In this document: positions 35,850 through 45,494 of the stretch, piece by piece
Layout: every line of letters starts with the position of its first letter
Position numbering within the stretch: the first letter of the stretch is position 1
Source: Carnobacterium jeotgali MS3
GTDB taxonomy: Bacteria; Bacillota; Bacilli; Lactobacillales; Carnobacteriaceae
DNA: 64,000 nt
Assembly (NCBI RefSeq): GCF_000745125.1
Contig: NZ_JQNF01000003.1
Location: 248,001 to 312,000 of the forward strand
Direction: 5' to 3'
The notes under the pieces: model-generated
The model's database searches: none
The model's input: the letters and a program-made list of their open reading frames with translations, nothing else
Told to the model about the DNA's origin: nothing
Made by a program: the position numbers and the translations under genes

Positions 35850-36923
35850 ATGGAAAGTACTACAGAAGGTACAGAACAAATTAATGTCATAAAAATGGAT
35901 AGAGAAGAGTTACTAACTTTTTTTTATAATTATATAAAAACAGGTACATATATAGAAAGGCATAACACTTCTATCTCGCAAAAATTAGAAACAAATAGAC
36001 AAGAACGTGCCTATAATTTAACAAGACTAAATAGAAATTATGATTCGTTTTATTCAGAAAATTTATTGTTTTACGAAACAAAGGCTAAAGAAAAATTATC
36101 AGACAAAAATTCCTTCAGAAATAAACCATTAACATTAAAAAATATTCCTATTTATATTAAAACCTTATTTTTTTTATTCATATTTCTACTATTGGGACTA
36201 AATAGTTCATCGATAGTAAATAGTGTATCAGCGGAGCTTGTTGCTATGATAATTGGTGGAATAATACTTGCCTTAATTTTTTCTTTTATTTTTCCTGCGT
36301 TATTTTTAATCTGGTTACCGCTATTGGGTTTATTTTCACTTCTATATCGAATACTTATTGCAGTGGTTAAAAACGTTATGACATTTACAATTAGAGTATA
36401 TAATAAATATACACTTGTTAATGCACGTAAAAAAGATATTTTATCAGCTGAAAAGAAGGGAATCACAAAAGCGAATATCATGGAAGTATTTAAATACGAA
36501 CAAATTAAAGATGAAATTAATTATAAATATGATGAATTAGAAAAAAAAATTAAAACATGGAACTTTGATGAAAAAAATAACACTAAAACTCAACACCAAC
36601 AGTTAAGTATTAAAATACCTACAAATGCACTTCCTTCAAATATGGATGATCAAAAGCTGGATTATGTTATTTACATGTACAATCAATTATTGATAGGTGC
36701 TAATGATAACTGGAAAGAATCAATAAATGATTTAAAATTACAAATAAGACATGATCAAACTATTCATAATCAAAAACAACTTATCAATAGTATTAGCGAA
36801 TCAAATAATAACTTAGTCAAAATGAATCAAGATATTTGTAATAAGATTAGTGGTTTAAGTTCAATGATAACTGCCGAAAACATTTGTTTTTGGCAAGTAG
36901 GAAATGTAAGAAACGGCAGTTAA
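35850..36923 (+). CDS. Membrane protein of unknown family, 3' end replaced by IS21 sequence
   Basis: ATG 35850 has AGGAGG nine bases upstream. The protein has a soluble helical N terminus (1-95). A hydrophobic block at about 100-175 holds three membrane segments (IKTLFFLFIFLLLGL; MIIGGIILALIFSFIFPALF; LLGLFSLLYRILIAVV). A long helical C-terminal region follows. The last five codons (VRNGS and stop) lie inside the left inverted repeat of the IS21-type element at 36905, so the original C terminus was removed by the insertion. How much is lost is unknown; no continuation is seen after 39307. Not a family I recognise. Confidence 0.65.
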   Translation: MESTTEGTEQINVIKMDREELLTFFYNYIKTGTYIERHNTSISQKLETNRQERAYNLTRLNRNYDSFYSENLLFYETKAKEKLSDKNSFRNKPLTLKNIPIYIKTLFFLFIFLLLGLNSSSIVNSVSAELVAMIIGGIILALIFSFIFPALFLIWLPLLGLFSLLYRILIAVVKNVMTFTIRVYNKYTLVNARKKDILSAEKKGITKANIMEVFKYEQIKDEINYKYDELEKKIKTWNFDEKNNTKTQHQQLSIKIPTNALPSNMDDQKLDYVIYMYNQLLIGANDNWKESINDLKLQIRHDQTIHNQKQLINSISESNNNLVKMNQDICNKISGLSSMITAENICFWQVGNVRNGS

Positions 36924-36950
36924 AAATGTATGCCGACATTCTTTCTCTTT

Positions 36951-37673
36951 TTACTTGCTATTTAATATGGATTGCTTGTATCTGTGGCTTTCGCCGTTAA
37001 AAATGAGTAAATGAGAATGATGAATTAATCGATCGACAACTGCTTCAGTTAGAATCTGGTCGCCAAAAACATGATTCCATTGTCCAAATTGAAGATTTGT
37101 GGTGATAATAATGCTTCTTGTTTCATAACACATTGAAATAACCTGGAAAAGTAATTCTCCACCTTGCTTATGCAAAGGGATGTAACCCAATTCATCCAAA
37201 ATAAGTAAATCCAATTTACTAAGTTGTTTCATTAATTTCCCTAAATTACCATTAGTATTTGCTTCTAAAAGTGCATTAACTAAAGAAGCTACTGTATAGA
37301 ATTTTACCTTCTTTGCTTGTGTTCGGATAATAGTTAATCCAATCAAAGTAGATAAGAAGGTTTTTCCTGTTCCAACACCTCCATAAAAGATTAAGTTCGT
37401 TTTATGTTTTAAAAAATCTCCTTGGAGAAGAAAATCCTTCGTAATTCCAGATGGAAGTTGGATATCGTCCCATAGGAACGATTCTCCGCTCACCGTAGGT
37501 AAGGTAGATTGTTTTAATAATTGATTTAGTTTCTTTTCTTCTCGTTGAGTGACTTCTGCTTCAACTAACTTTAAAAGAAATTCTTGTTGTGATTGTGCCT
37601 CTATTTCCTGATAGTGCTGCGGAATCCAACTCAATTTCAATCGCTTCGCATAGTTTAGAATATCATCATGCAT
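36951..37673 (-). CDS. istB: IS21-family helper ATPase IstB
   Basis: The 240-aa AAA+ protein assists the transposase. It has Walker A (FYGGVGTGKTFLS), Walker B (LLILDELGYIPL), the sensor region IITTNLQFGQWN, and DRLIHHSHLLIFNGES near the C terminus. I start it at ATG 37673 (MHDDILNYAKRL), which has AATGGAGGAT nine bases upstream and overlaps the istA stop by eight bases, the usual coupled arrangement. Confidence 0.93.
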   Translation of the reverse strand: MHDDILNYAKRLKLSWIPQHYQEIEAQSQQEFLLKLVEAEVTQREEKKLNQLLKQSTLPTVSGESFLWDDIQLPSGITKDFLLQGDFLKHKTNLIFYGGVGTGKTFLSTLIGLTIIRTQAKKVKFYTVASLVNALLEANTNGNLGKLMKQLSKLDLLILDELGYIPLHKQGGELLFQVISMCYETRSIIITTNLQFGQWNHVFGDQILTEAVVDRLIHHSHLLIFNGESHRYKQSILNSK

Positions 37674-39171
37674 GGTCTTCATCCTCCATTGGCTTAAAGA
37701 GTTTATCGTATTGACCAAGTCCTCTAGTTATAGTAGGCATGGACGGAGTGTGTTGAGGTAAGTGGGCAATCACACGAACGCCACATCCGTTTACCAATTG
37801 ATAAAAAATTTGTTTAATGGATTCTGCACTTGGATGACTATTTTCAGAAGCTTGCAGAAGAGCTTGAACGGCGATTTCCATATGATTATCCTTTAAGATA
37901 GTAGAAAGCAATTGTAGGCTGTCTTTCTTTTCTTCCACCGTACATTGAGAAAAATAAGACTGCCATGCATCTGGGAGTTGATCATAAAAGCTTGTGTACT
38001 TAAGAGCCGTAGGCCGTTTCGAAACGAGTGAGAGATAAGGTTGCCAATCCATAGATTTCTCTTTGTATCCATATAAGCGATGATGTTGAACAATTTCTTT
38101 ATAGTCTAAGCTAAAAACAGTAATGTATTCATAAGAAATTTTCAACAGAACTTTCTCCAGAGCGAACCGTGGTGAACTAGAGTATAAATTTGTATCAAAA
38201 TGAACATAGCCATATTTATCTGCTTTTACTTCTTCGTAACGAATGCAGTCAAACTCTTTTTCTGGCAATAAGAGAAAGGCTTCTTTATCTGCCGAATACA
38301 ATTCGGAAATGGGTAGTTGTTTTTGATAGTGGATTCGTCCCCGGTCATTTTCAGCTAATAGCCAACAGTCTTGGTTCAAACTTTTTAAATTATGAGTATG
38401 CACTTCTGGAAGTAGAAAATTGTTCCGTACATACTTTACCATAGCTTCGACATGTCCTTTTTCGTTCCCTCTTGCAGGATTACAGAACTCTAGCTGAAAT
38501 CCATAGTGCGCAGTGAAACGTTCGAATTCCTCCGTTAAATCTCGTTTACCATGAGGTCTGATTTTCTTTACAGCTGGCGAAAGGTTATCAAAGCGAATAG
38601 CTTTTGGAACACCACCCATATGGTGGAAAATACGCTTCATTCCTTCTAAAAAAGCTTCTTTGTTCTGAGCTTCCAAAACCTGAAACCAAAAGGCGTTACT
38701 ATAAGGAAAAGAAAGAACTAAATAGGAAAGAGTTGTGTAGGTATTTTGATAATAAAAAGGAGCTTCGCCAAAATCGATTTGTGCCATACCAGGTTTGGCA
38801 GTTAAAGGAATGGCAGAAGACTGTACTGTATTCAGTAATTCCTTTTTCCTTTTAGATACATAATCACGAATGGTTCGATCTGATCCTGTAAATTCATGTT
38901 GCTCCAGGAGGAGCTGGTGGATTCGTTTAGCTGTTCTGCGGTACTTTTTCTTCTTTTTGAAGTCTTCTATTAGCCATTTATCAATCACTGGCTTCACTGA
39001 ATCCATTACTCGAGCTGTGCGGGTTTGTTTATGTGGTTTATGTAGATTGAAATCTTCCATATCTGCATACTTTTTGATTGTTCTAGCGTCAATGCCCAAC
39101 TTTCGTCCTACAGTTGCGTAAGTTTCATCTTTTAGGTTTACTTGTTCTCTGATATAATTAATTTCGGTCAC
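37666..39171 (-). CDS. istA: IS21-family transposase IstA
   Basis: The ~500-aa transposase begins with a helix-turn-helix (YATVGRKLGIDARTIKKYAD). A DDE catalytic core follows: first Asp in MAQIDFGEAPFYY, second in AIRFDNLSPAV, and Glu in NEKGHVEAMVKYVRNNF. The GTG at 39171 (MTEINYIREQ) is spaced correctly from GGAG; an ATG nine bases upstream directly abuts that site and is less likely. No break is seen, so the element may still move. Confidence 0.92.
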   Translation of the reverse strand: MTEINYIREQVNLKDETYATVGRKLGIDARTIKKYADMEDFNLHKPHKQTRTARVMDSVKPVIDKWLIEDFKKKKKYRRTAKRIHQLLLEQHEFTGSDRTIRDYVSKRKKELLNTVQSSAIPLTAKPGMAQIDFGEAPFYYQNTYTTLSYLVLSFPYSNAFWFQVLEAQNKEAFLEGMKRIFHHMGGVPKAIRFDNLSPAVKKIRPHGKRDLTEEFERFTAHYGFQLEFCNPARGNEKGHVEAMVKYVRNNFLLPEVHTHNLKSLNQDCWLLAENDRGRIHYQKQLPISELYSADKEAFLLLPEKEFDCIRYEEVKADKYGYVHFDTNLYSSSPRFALEKVLLKISYEYITVFSLDYKEIVQHHRLYGYKEKSMDWQPYLSLVSKRPTALKYTSFYDQLPDAWQSYFSQCTVEEKKDSLQLLSTILKDNHMEIAVQALLQASENSHPSAESIKQIFYQLVNGCGVRVIAHLPQHTPSMPTITRGLGQYDKLFKPMEDEDHA

Positions 39172-39495
39172 TGTTAACATCTCCTATAAGTACCTCCCGT
39201 TGATTAGTCTATCCAACTAAGATGGTACGGTATTTATGAGAATGTTGGCAAGTGGCCTCTTTTTTTAATCTCAAGAGACCTACATAAATTAACTGCCGAA
39301 ACTTACAATACTATAATGCCATAAACACGACATTAAACAGTATACCATACCAATTTTGTCCGTGAACTATAATTCCAAAAAAATTTTTTTAAAAAAAGAA
39401 GTTTTTATTTTAACACTCCTATTTAAGCATATCTACTACACTTTATAAAAAAACAAAAAAATGAAGAGCTTATTAAAGCTCTTCATTTATTATGT
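39172..39495. other. IS21 right end, AT-rich gap and galU terminator
   Basis: 39281-39307 is the IS21 right inverted repeat. At 39459-39487 ATGAAGAGCTT pairs with AAGCTCTTCAT, a terminator for galU with a T-run on the minus strand. Between them, near 39380, is a run of A/T with no gene. Confidence 0.7.
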
Positions 39496-40380
39496 CTATT
39501 CTCTACCGTCTAATTCTCTACTCAATTGGATAATATACTCTTTTAAGTTATCTTTAATTTCTTTGTGTTCAAGACCATACTCAATGTTTGTCATCATATA
39601 ACCAAACTTATCTCCAACATCATAACGTTTCCCTTTAAATTCAAGAGCTAATACCTGTTGCTTTTTATTTAAGGTTTCAATCGCATCAGTTAATTGAATT
39701 TCATTGCCCGCTCCCGGTTCCTGTTTTTCAAGAATATCAAAAATTTCAGGAGTTAGCAGATAGCGACCTATAATTGCAAGATCACTTGGAGCTTCTTCAG
39801 GTTTTGGTTTTTCAACAAAGTGATTAACTTTGTAAAGGTCCTTAGAGACTTCTCCATCAATGTCAACAATTCCATACTTAGATGTATCTTTATGAGGAAC
39901 ACGCATGGTAGCTAAGACTGAAGATCCCGTTTCATCGTAGTGATTCATCAATTGTTTGGTTAAAGGGACATCATCAACCATCAAGTCATCACCAAGCAAT
40001 ACGATAAAAGGTTCATTGCCTACAAAACTCTTACCGTGTAAAACAGCATCTCCCAAACCTTTAGGATATGACTGACGTACAAAATGTAATTTGATTTTAG
40101 TAGTACTTTCCACTAATTTTAACAACTCATATTTTTCTTTCATTTGAAGATTTTGTTCTAACTCAAAATTAGAATCAAAATGATCTTCAATTGAACGTTT
40201 GCTTCTTCCAGTTACAATTAAAATTTCTTCAATACCTGATTCAATTGCTTCTTCAATTATAAATTGAATTGTTGGTTTATCAACGATTGGCAACATTTCT
40301 TTAGCTGTCGCTTTCGTTGCTGGCAAGAAACGTGTTCCTAATCCAGCAGCTGGAATGACTGCTTTTCTTACTTTTGACAT
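39496..40380 (-). CDS. galU: UTP-glucose-1-phosphate uridylyltransferase GalU
   Basis: GalU makes UDP-glucose from UTP and glucose-1-phosphate. The 294-aa protein starts [20 protein letters not shown] at ATG 40380 with GGAGGTAAAGG upstream. It carries the nucleotidyltransferase signature [19 protein letters not shown], the sugar-binding [11 protein letters not shown], and the NEIQLTDAI motif. It lies 36 bp after ugd, so the two form a UDP-glucose to UDP-glucuronate pair. They supply precursors for capsule, and UDP-glucose also for teichoic acid or glycolipid synthesis. Confidence 0.96.
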   Translation of the reverse strand: MSKVRKAVIPAAGLGTRFLPATKATAKEMLPIVDKPTIQFIIEEAIESGIEEILIVTGRSKRSIEDHFDSNFELEQNLQMKEKYELLKLVESTTKIKLHFVRQSYPKGLGDAVLHGKSFVGNEPFIVLLGDDLMVDDVPLTKQLMNHYDETGSSVLATMRVPHKDTSKYGIVDIDGEVSKDLYKVNHFVEKPKPEEAPSDLAIIGRYLLTPEIFDILEKQEPGAGNEIQLTDAIETLNKKQQVLALEFKGKRYDVGDKFGYMMTNIEYGLEHKEIKDNLKEYIIQLSRELDGRE

Positions 40381-40416
40381 ATCCTTTACCTCCAATAGAG
40401 TGATTTTAATTCGTTA

Positions 40417-41583
40417 TTAATCTGTATGGAACAAATCTCTTGTATACACTTTTTCTTGAACGTCTTTTAATTCTTCTCCTAAACGATTTGAAACGATCAC
40501 ATCAGAGATTTGTTTAAATTCTTCAAAATCACGAAGCACTTTTGAATTATAAAAAGTATCCTCTTTTAATACTGGTTCATAAACCACTACTTCAATTCCT
40601 TTTGCTTTGATGCGTTTCATTATTCCCTGGATAGATGATGCTCTAAAATTATCCGAATCCGTTTTCATCGTCAACCGATAAATTCCAACTACTTTTGGAT
40701 CACGTTTCATGATCATATTTGCAACATGATCTTTGCGCGTACGGTTTGCGTCCACAATCGCGCCAATAATATTATTCGGGACATCTTCATAGTTAGCAAG
40801 CAGCTGTTTGGTGTCCTTTGGCAAGCAATAGCCACCATAACCAAATGAAGGATTGTTATAATGATTTCCAATTCTTGGATCCAATCCTACACCTTCAACG
40901 ATTGATTTTGTATCCAACCCTCTGACTTCTGCATAGGTATCTAATTCGTTAAAATAAGACACACGCAATGCTAAGTAAGTATTTGAAAATAATTTAACTG
41001 CTTCTGCTTCAGTTGAATTCATAAACAAAACAGCAATATCTTCTTTAATGGCGGCTTCTACTAATAAACCTGCAAAAATCTCAGCTGTTGCTGATTTTTC
41101 TCCAACAATGATGCGCGATGGATATAAATTATCGTAAAGTGCTTTTCCTTCACGTAAGAATTCTGGAGCAAAGATAATATTATCCACACCATACTTTTCA
41201 TTTGTTTCTTTCGTATAACCAACTGGTACAGTTGACTTAATAATCATTGTAGCTTTTGGATTGTATTTCAACACATCTTCAATAACGCCTTCTACTGTCG
41301 ATGTATCAAAATAGTTTCTTTTGTCATCATAGCTTGTCGGTGTTGCAATAATAACGTACTGAGCATCTTGATACGCAGTCGTTTTATCTGTTGTAGCTGT
41401 TAAATCTAACTCTTTTATTGCTAAGTATTCTTCAATCTCTTTATCTACAATAGGAGACTTTTTATTATTAATTAATTCTACCTTTTCTTCGATAATTTCT
41501 AATGCAGTGACTTCATTGTGTTGAGCTAAAAGAACGGCGTTGGATAATCCAACATAACCGGTTCCGACTACAGTAATTTTCAA
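40417..41583 (-). CDS. ugd: UDP-glucose 6-dehydrogenase
   Basis: The 388-aa enzyme oxidises UDP-glucose twice to UDP-glucuronate with NAD. The N-terminal Rossmann motif is [17 protein letters not shown]. The catalytic cysteine lies in [15 protein letters not shown], and [15 protein letters not shown] is the conserved substrate-binding segment. Length is typical of the short class found in firmicute capsule loci. It implies a uronic-acid-containing polymer, so the surface glycan may include both glucuronate and a nonulosonate. Organised with galU. Confidence 0.95.
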   Translation of the reverse strand: MKITVVGTGYVGLSNAVLLAQHNEVTALEIIEEKVELINNKKSPIVDKEIEEYLAIKELDLTATTDKTTAYQDAQYVIIATPTSYDDKRNYFDTSTVEGVIEDVLKYNPKATMIIKSTVPVGYTKETNEKYGVDNIIFAPEFLREGKALYDNLYPSRIIVGEKSATAEIFAGLLVEAAIKEDIAVLFMNSTEAEAVKLFSNTYLALRVSYFNELDTYAEVRGLDTKSIVEGVGLDPRIGNHYNNPSFGYGGYCLPKDTKQLLANYEDVPNNIIGAIVDANRTRKDHVANMIMKRDPKVVGIYRLTMKTDSDNFRASSIQGIMKRIKAKGIEVVVYEPVLKEDTFYNSKVLRDFEEFKQISDVIVSNRLGEELKDVQEKVYTRDLFHTD

Positions 41584-41726
41584 AATGGATTTGCTCCTTT
41601 ATTTTTTTATATTAAACAAAAACGTAAAATCAAACTAACAAATTAATAATAGCAGATTAATGATACAAAAACAATCAGTCCGCTATACTGATACTTCAGT
41701 GTATTAAATGACTTAGGTTAAAAGAA

Positions 41727-41758
41727 AAAAGACACTATGAAAAATTCACAATGTCTTT
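41727..41758 (-). terminator. Terminator after the LCP gene
   Basis: AAAGACACTATG and CACAATGTCTTT form a stem with two mismatches. The minus strand ends in TTTTTTCTTTT. Confidence 0.7.
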
Positions 41759-41762
41759 CTAA

Positions 41763-42728
41763 TTAATTTAATTCCAATTGTTCTTTCAGTAACCCAGATA
41801 CTCTACTCATTTCTTGATCTGATACAATACCATAATAAATTCCATCAATCGTTGTTCCTTCAGCTTCTAATTGAACTTGCTCAATGTTTCCTGCTGCTGA
41901 ACGATAATTATTAAAGATTTTTACCATATCATTAAATTCAAGGTTTGTTTGCATGTTATTTTCTAATGATCCTAAGATGTCTTGATAATTTGAAATCGTT
42001 GATAGTGAAGCTACTTTTTCTAATGTTGCTTGGATCACTTGTCGTTGTCGTTCTTGACGACCATAATCTCCATTTGGATCATCATAGCGCATTCTAGAAT
42101 AAGCAAGTGCAGTTTTACCGTCTAGTGAAGTAGATTCACCTTCTGTAAAGTTATATCCTTCATAAGTAAACGTTAAAGGGCTGGTAACTTGAACTCCACC
42201 AACAGCATCAACAATATCTTGTAATCCTTTCATGTTCACTTCAACATAATAATCAATTGGAATATCCAACATACTTTGTACCGTATTTACTGACATAGCT
42301 GTTCCACCAAATGCATAAGCATGATTAATTTTATCAGTTGTTCCGTGACCTATGATTTCAGTACGAGTATCACGAGGAATACTAACCATTGTTGCTTTGT
42401 TTGTAGTTGGATTTACTGTCATGACAATCATTGTATCTGAACGACCTTGTTCCTTTCTACCTAAATCTCCTGTATCCACACCTAATAATAAAATGGAGAA
42501 TGGATCTTTCTTACTAATATCAACCGAACTTTCACGAACTTCTTCTGTTTCAACATCTTTATGAATTTTTTCAGTTGTTCCAGCTACGTCGCTGTAGATT
42601 TTCCAAACAAATAAACCTAGTGCAATAAATAGTATTAATATAATAATCAGAAAAATTTTTAAACCTTTTCCTTTTTTCTTCTTTTTCTTTCTTGGATTTT
42701 CTCGCATTTCAGATCTTGATTGTGACAT
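41763..42728 (-). CDS. LytR-CpsA-Psr (LCP) family glycopolymer transferase
   Basis: The 321-aa protein attaches undecaprenyl-linked glycopolymers (capsule, teichoic acids) to peptidoglycan outside the membrane. A very basic cytoplasmic head (PRKKKKKKGKG) is followed by one membrane segment (about 25-45). The LCP domain (about 80-235) has SILLLGVDTGDLGRKEQGRS, then MIVMTVNPTTNKATMVSIPR with the conserved SIPRDTR, and RMRYDDPNGDYGRQERQRQ. These arginines and aspartates bind the lipid pyrophosphate. Beside capsule genes it is the probable ligase for the polymer made here. Confidence 0.93.
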   Translation of the reverse strand: MSQSRSEMRENPRKKKKKKGKGLKIFLIIILILFIALGLFVWKIYSDVAGTTEKIHKDVETEEVRESSVDISKKDPFSILLLGVDTGDLGRKEQGRSDTMIVMTVNPTTNKATMVSIPRDTRTEIIGHGTTDKINHAYAFGGTAMSVNTVQSMLDIPIDYYVEVNMKGLQDIVDAVGGVQVTSPLTFTYEGYNFTEGESTSLDGKTALAYSRMRYDDPNGDYGRQERQRQVIQATLEKVASLSTISNYQDILGSLENNMQTNLEFNDMVKIFNNYRSAAGNIEQVQLEAEGTTIDGIYYGIVSDQEMSRVSGLLKEQLELN

Positions 42729-43095
42729 TCTTTCACCCTTTTCTTACTAATTTAGTTTACTTGAATTAATTTAAAAGCCTAATTCAAAAGCTTTTTTTTA
42801 TGTACTCAAACTGAATCTATTCTACCATAATTATATAACACTAGAAACGAAAAAAATTTAAATAATGCAATCATACTAAAATTATTAGAAGTAGTTTGAT
42901 GTTGAGTAACTACTAAGAACCATTTTAACTCCCTTATATTCTAGTAAATAAAAAGCGAGAATATTCCTATTCTCACTTTACAAACGTATTTCTATTTTAT
43001 ATTTTTATTAAAATTAACTTTTTTTATAATGACCATTCTTTAAATTTTTCTACTATGATAAGCATAAATTCACCAGTTTATTAAGGTTTCTAAAA
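42729..43095. other. Gap with neuC terminator and LCP promoter region
   Basis: At 42951-42979 AAAGCGAGAATA pairs with TATTCTCACTTT (one wobble), followed on the minus strand by TTTTTATTT, a terminator for the neu operon. The part nearer 42729 should hold the LCP promoter; I see no confident hexamers. Confidence 0.6.
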
Positions 43096-44217
43096 TTAAT
43101 TAAGATCATAAAAATCTTTTTGTTCAGAAATTTTTTCCCTTAATAATTTTTTTGTCAAACATACATAATTATTTAACGTGTCTTCTTTATAATAAGGATT
43201 TTCAATCTTAATATTAAGGTTTAGAGCTTTTTGTATACCTTTTATGATTTCAATGCGATCACACTTAACATCAATTGTAGAAGTTGCTTTTACCCTACCT
43301 TTCTGCCTGTCACCAATATTAACAGAATTTGTCCCTATTGTTGGAGATTCTATTATTCCAGAAGATGAGTTTCCTATATAAACACTAGCCTTAGCGACTA
43401 TATTTTGATATTCTTTATTTTCAACATTAACAAGATAAGTACAATTATTACTCTTACAATATTCATATACTCTATCTGTGATCTGATCTGATTTTGTGTC
43501 AGCATTACTACCAATAAATACTATATGATAATCATTTTTAAAGTAATCTACCGCTGATATAACCTCTTCTATTTGCTCTGCAGGTTCAGCACTTGTCAAT
43601 GTTTCAGGATGATACAGTACTAATAAATACGGTTTCGGAAAATCCAACTTATAATTTTCTTCAACATTAATTAAAGCATTCTCAGCTCCTAGAGCTCCAA
43701 CATAAAATACTCGATCAGGACATTCACCTAGTTGAATAACTCGATTGCGATATTCTTCAGTTGCTGTAAAATGATATAAACTCATTTTTGTTATTGAATG
43801 CCTAATGAACTCATCATAATTGCCTAAGGTCTTTTCTCCACCATGAATATGCAAAATGGGTTGATTATTCATGGCAGCAGCAATTGCGACCGAAAGCATT
43901 TCATATCTATCTCCTAGAATTATTAATAAATCGTATTTATTATTTTCAAAAAAAGATCCAAATTCATATAAACACTTTGCCATACTTTTAGTTATGTTCG
44001 AATTGCTTTCAACATTAATTGACAGGGGTACTTCTTTAGCAATATTAAATCCATCTGCTTTGATTTCATCAACTGTGTATCCATATTTTTTATCAAGATG
44101 CGCACCTGTTACTAGTATCTCTACTTGAATATCCTCTTCATTATTCAAAGAATGCAAGTATCGTTTAACAATTCCATACTCAGCTCTTGAGCCTGTTGCA
44201 TAAGCTACTTTGTACAT
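43096..44217 (-). CDS. neuC: UDP-N-acetylglucosamine 2-epimerase, hydrolysing (NeuC)
   Basis: NeuC converts a UDP-HexNAc to free ManNAc (or a related N-acyl sugar) plus UDP, the entry step of sialic-acid synthesis. The 373-aa protein begins YKVAYATGSRAEYGIVK and has LLIILGDRYEMLSVAIAA, HIHGGEKTLGNYDE and IGNSSSGIIESPTIGT, all hallmarks of the hydrolysing class. Conserved Asp and Glu in those words are catalytic in the family. ATG 44217 follows GAGGAGT that overlaps the neuA stop. It is the last gene of neuDBAC. The exact sugar (Neu5Ac or legionaminic type) cannot be told. Confidence 0.93.
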   Translation of the reverse strand: MYKVAYATGSRAEYGIVKRYLHSLNNEEDIQVEILVTGAHLDKKYGYTVDEIKADGFNIAKEVPLSINVESNSNITKSMAKCLYEFGSFFENNKYDLLIILGDRYEMLSVAIAAAMNNQPILHIHGGEKTLGNYDEFIRHSITKMSLYHFTATEEYRNRVIQLGECPDRVFYVGALGAENALINVEENYKLDFPKPYLLVLYHPETLTSAEPAEQIEEVISAVDYFKNDYHIVFIGSNADTKSDQITDRVYEYCKSNNCTYLVNVENKEYQNIVAKASVYIGNSSSGIIESPTIGTNSVNIGDRQKGRVKATSTIDVKCDRIEIIKGIQKALNLNIKIENPYYKEDTLNNYVCLTKKLLREKISEQKDFYDLN

Positions 44218-44222
44218 ACTTT

Positions 44223-45494
44223 CTACTCCTCTTTTTGAAATAATTCAAAAAATTCTTTTTCCATTAACTTATACCCTAGGTCTGTAAGATGGGTTCCATC
44301 ATTAGAATATTCATAATGTACTTTTCCAAAATGATTTTCAAAAGCTTTCCATGAAAAAGTTTTTATATTATATTTTTCAGCTAATAAATCTATCATCTTA
44401 TTAAATTCGTCAATTTTATCGTTACTAACATAAATATTTCCATTATTATGCATTACTTTAGCTAAAACAATATTTGATTTCTGACTAGAATTTATAAAAT
44501 ATGAAACGATTTTATTCAAATAATACTTTGAATCGTCTATAGTCATCCCTTTTTTTATGTCATTCACACCTAGCATCACAAATATTTTTGTGTGTGTAAA
44601 AGAAATAAGCTCTTTTTTAATTACTTCAAAATACATATCCTTACTTGTGGATCCATTTATACCCCAATTTGAAACAGAGAGTTCCCTAAAAGTAATATCA
44701 CGATAATCATTAAGCACAGAATGTCCAAAAAATAAAACATCAGAATCTCTATCATTATTTTTAGCTTTTTCACTAATCTGATATAGTATTTTTTTAGGTT
44801 CTTCTCTTTTTATATTATCTTCATCAAGGATACCAATTACATGTTTAAAATCTAAGACTGTATCTACGTCAATAGACTCTTTTGCAGCCATTACATAAGG
44901 TATAGATTTAGGTCCGAAAAAATCTCCTTTTTCAATATAAGACAATGTCTTGCCAAAAAATATTGCGCCATTTGGATAATATTCTTGATATTCTTGTCTT
45001 TTATAATTTTTATAGTTTGAATCGAAGTGAGCTAATGTACCATCTTCAATAGTATGAATTAAATTACGACTTTTTGAACTTTCGGTCACTGAGACAACGA
45101 AATCTATAGACGTCTGACTCTCAACAAATAACTTATAAGCTTCCTGTATATGTTGTGAATTCCTTAATGGAGAAGTTGGCTGTAACAAAGCAAATGTATT
45201 AACCTGAATATCGTTTGAATTCAAAAAATTTAAAGCATGTTCTATTACCATATATGTTGTTGCGTTATCATCTGAAAGAGCATAATCCCTTATTATAGTT
45301 TTAGCTCCATACTTCTGTGAAAGCTCAGCATACTCCAAAGAATCTGTGCTTACATAAACAGAATCAAAACATCCAGAGTCAATAGCAGCCTGAATTGTAT
45401 AAGCAATCATAGGTTTTCCCATTAAGTTTATAATATTCTTATCTTTTAACCCTTTAGAACCAGATCTAGCAGGTATTATCGCGATGTTTTTCAC
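44223..45494 (-). CDS. neuA: CMP-nonulosonate synthetase fused to an SGNH esterase domain (NeuA)
   Basis: Residues 1-225 are a CMP-sialic acid synthetase: NIAIIPARSGSKGLKDKN (the CTP-binding motif), YVSTDSLEY, and LLQPTSPLRNS. Residues ~245-423 are an SGNH hydrolase: block I DVLFFGHSVLND, a glycine block WGINGSTSKD, block III MLGVNDIKKG and block V DGTHLTDLGY with Asp and His. Group B streptococcal NeuA has the same two-domain plan, with an O-acetylesterase tail that removes sialic-acid O-acetyls. GTG at 45494 shares one base with the neuB stop codon, so expression is coupled. Confidence 0.92.
   Translation of the reverse strand: MKNIAIIPARSGSKGLKDKNIINLMGKPMIAYTIQAAIDSGCFDSVYVSTDSLEYAELSQKYGAKTIIRDYALSDDNATTYMVIEHALNFLNSNDIQVNTFALLQPTSPLRNSQHIQEAYKLFVESQTSIDFVVSVTESSKSRNLIHTIEDGTLAHFDSNYKNYKRQEYQEYYPNGAIFFGKTLSYIEKGDFFGPKSIPYVMAAKESIDVDTVLDFKHVIGILDEDNIKREEPKKILYQISEKAKNNDRDSDVLFFGHSVLNDYRDITFRELSVSNWGINGSTSKDMYFEVIKKELISFTHTKIFVMLGVNDIKKGMTIDDSKYYLNKIVSYFINSSQKSNIVLAKVMHNNGNIYVSNDKIDEFNKMIDLLAEKYNIKTFSWKAFENHFGKVHYEYSNDGTHLTDLGYKLMEKEFFELFQKEE

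Larger units (their letters stand above)
36905..39307 (-). mobile_element. IS21-family insertion sequence, apparently intact
   Basis: About 2.4 kb bounded by ~26-bp inverted repeats: TGTAAG...CGGCAGTTAA...ATGTA at 36905-36930 and its complement at 39281-39307. It contains overlapping istA and istB with all key motifs. No clear target duplication is visible. It interrupts the membrane-protein gene on its left. Confidence 0.88.
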
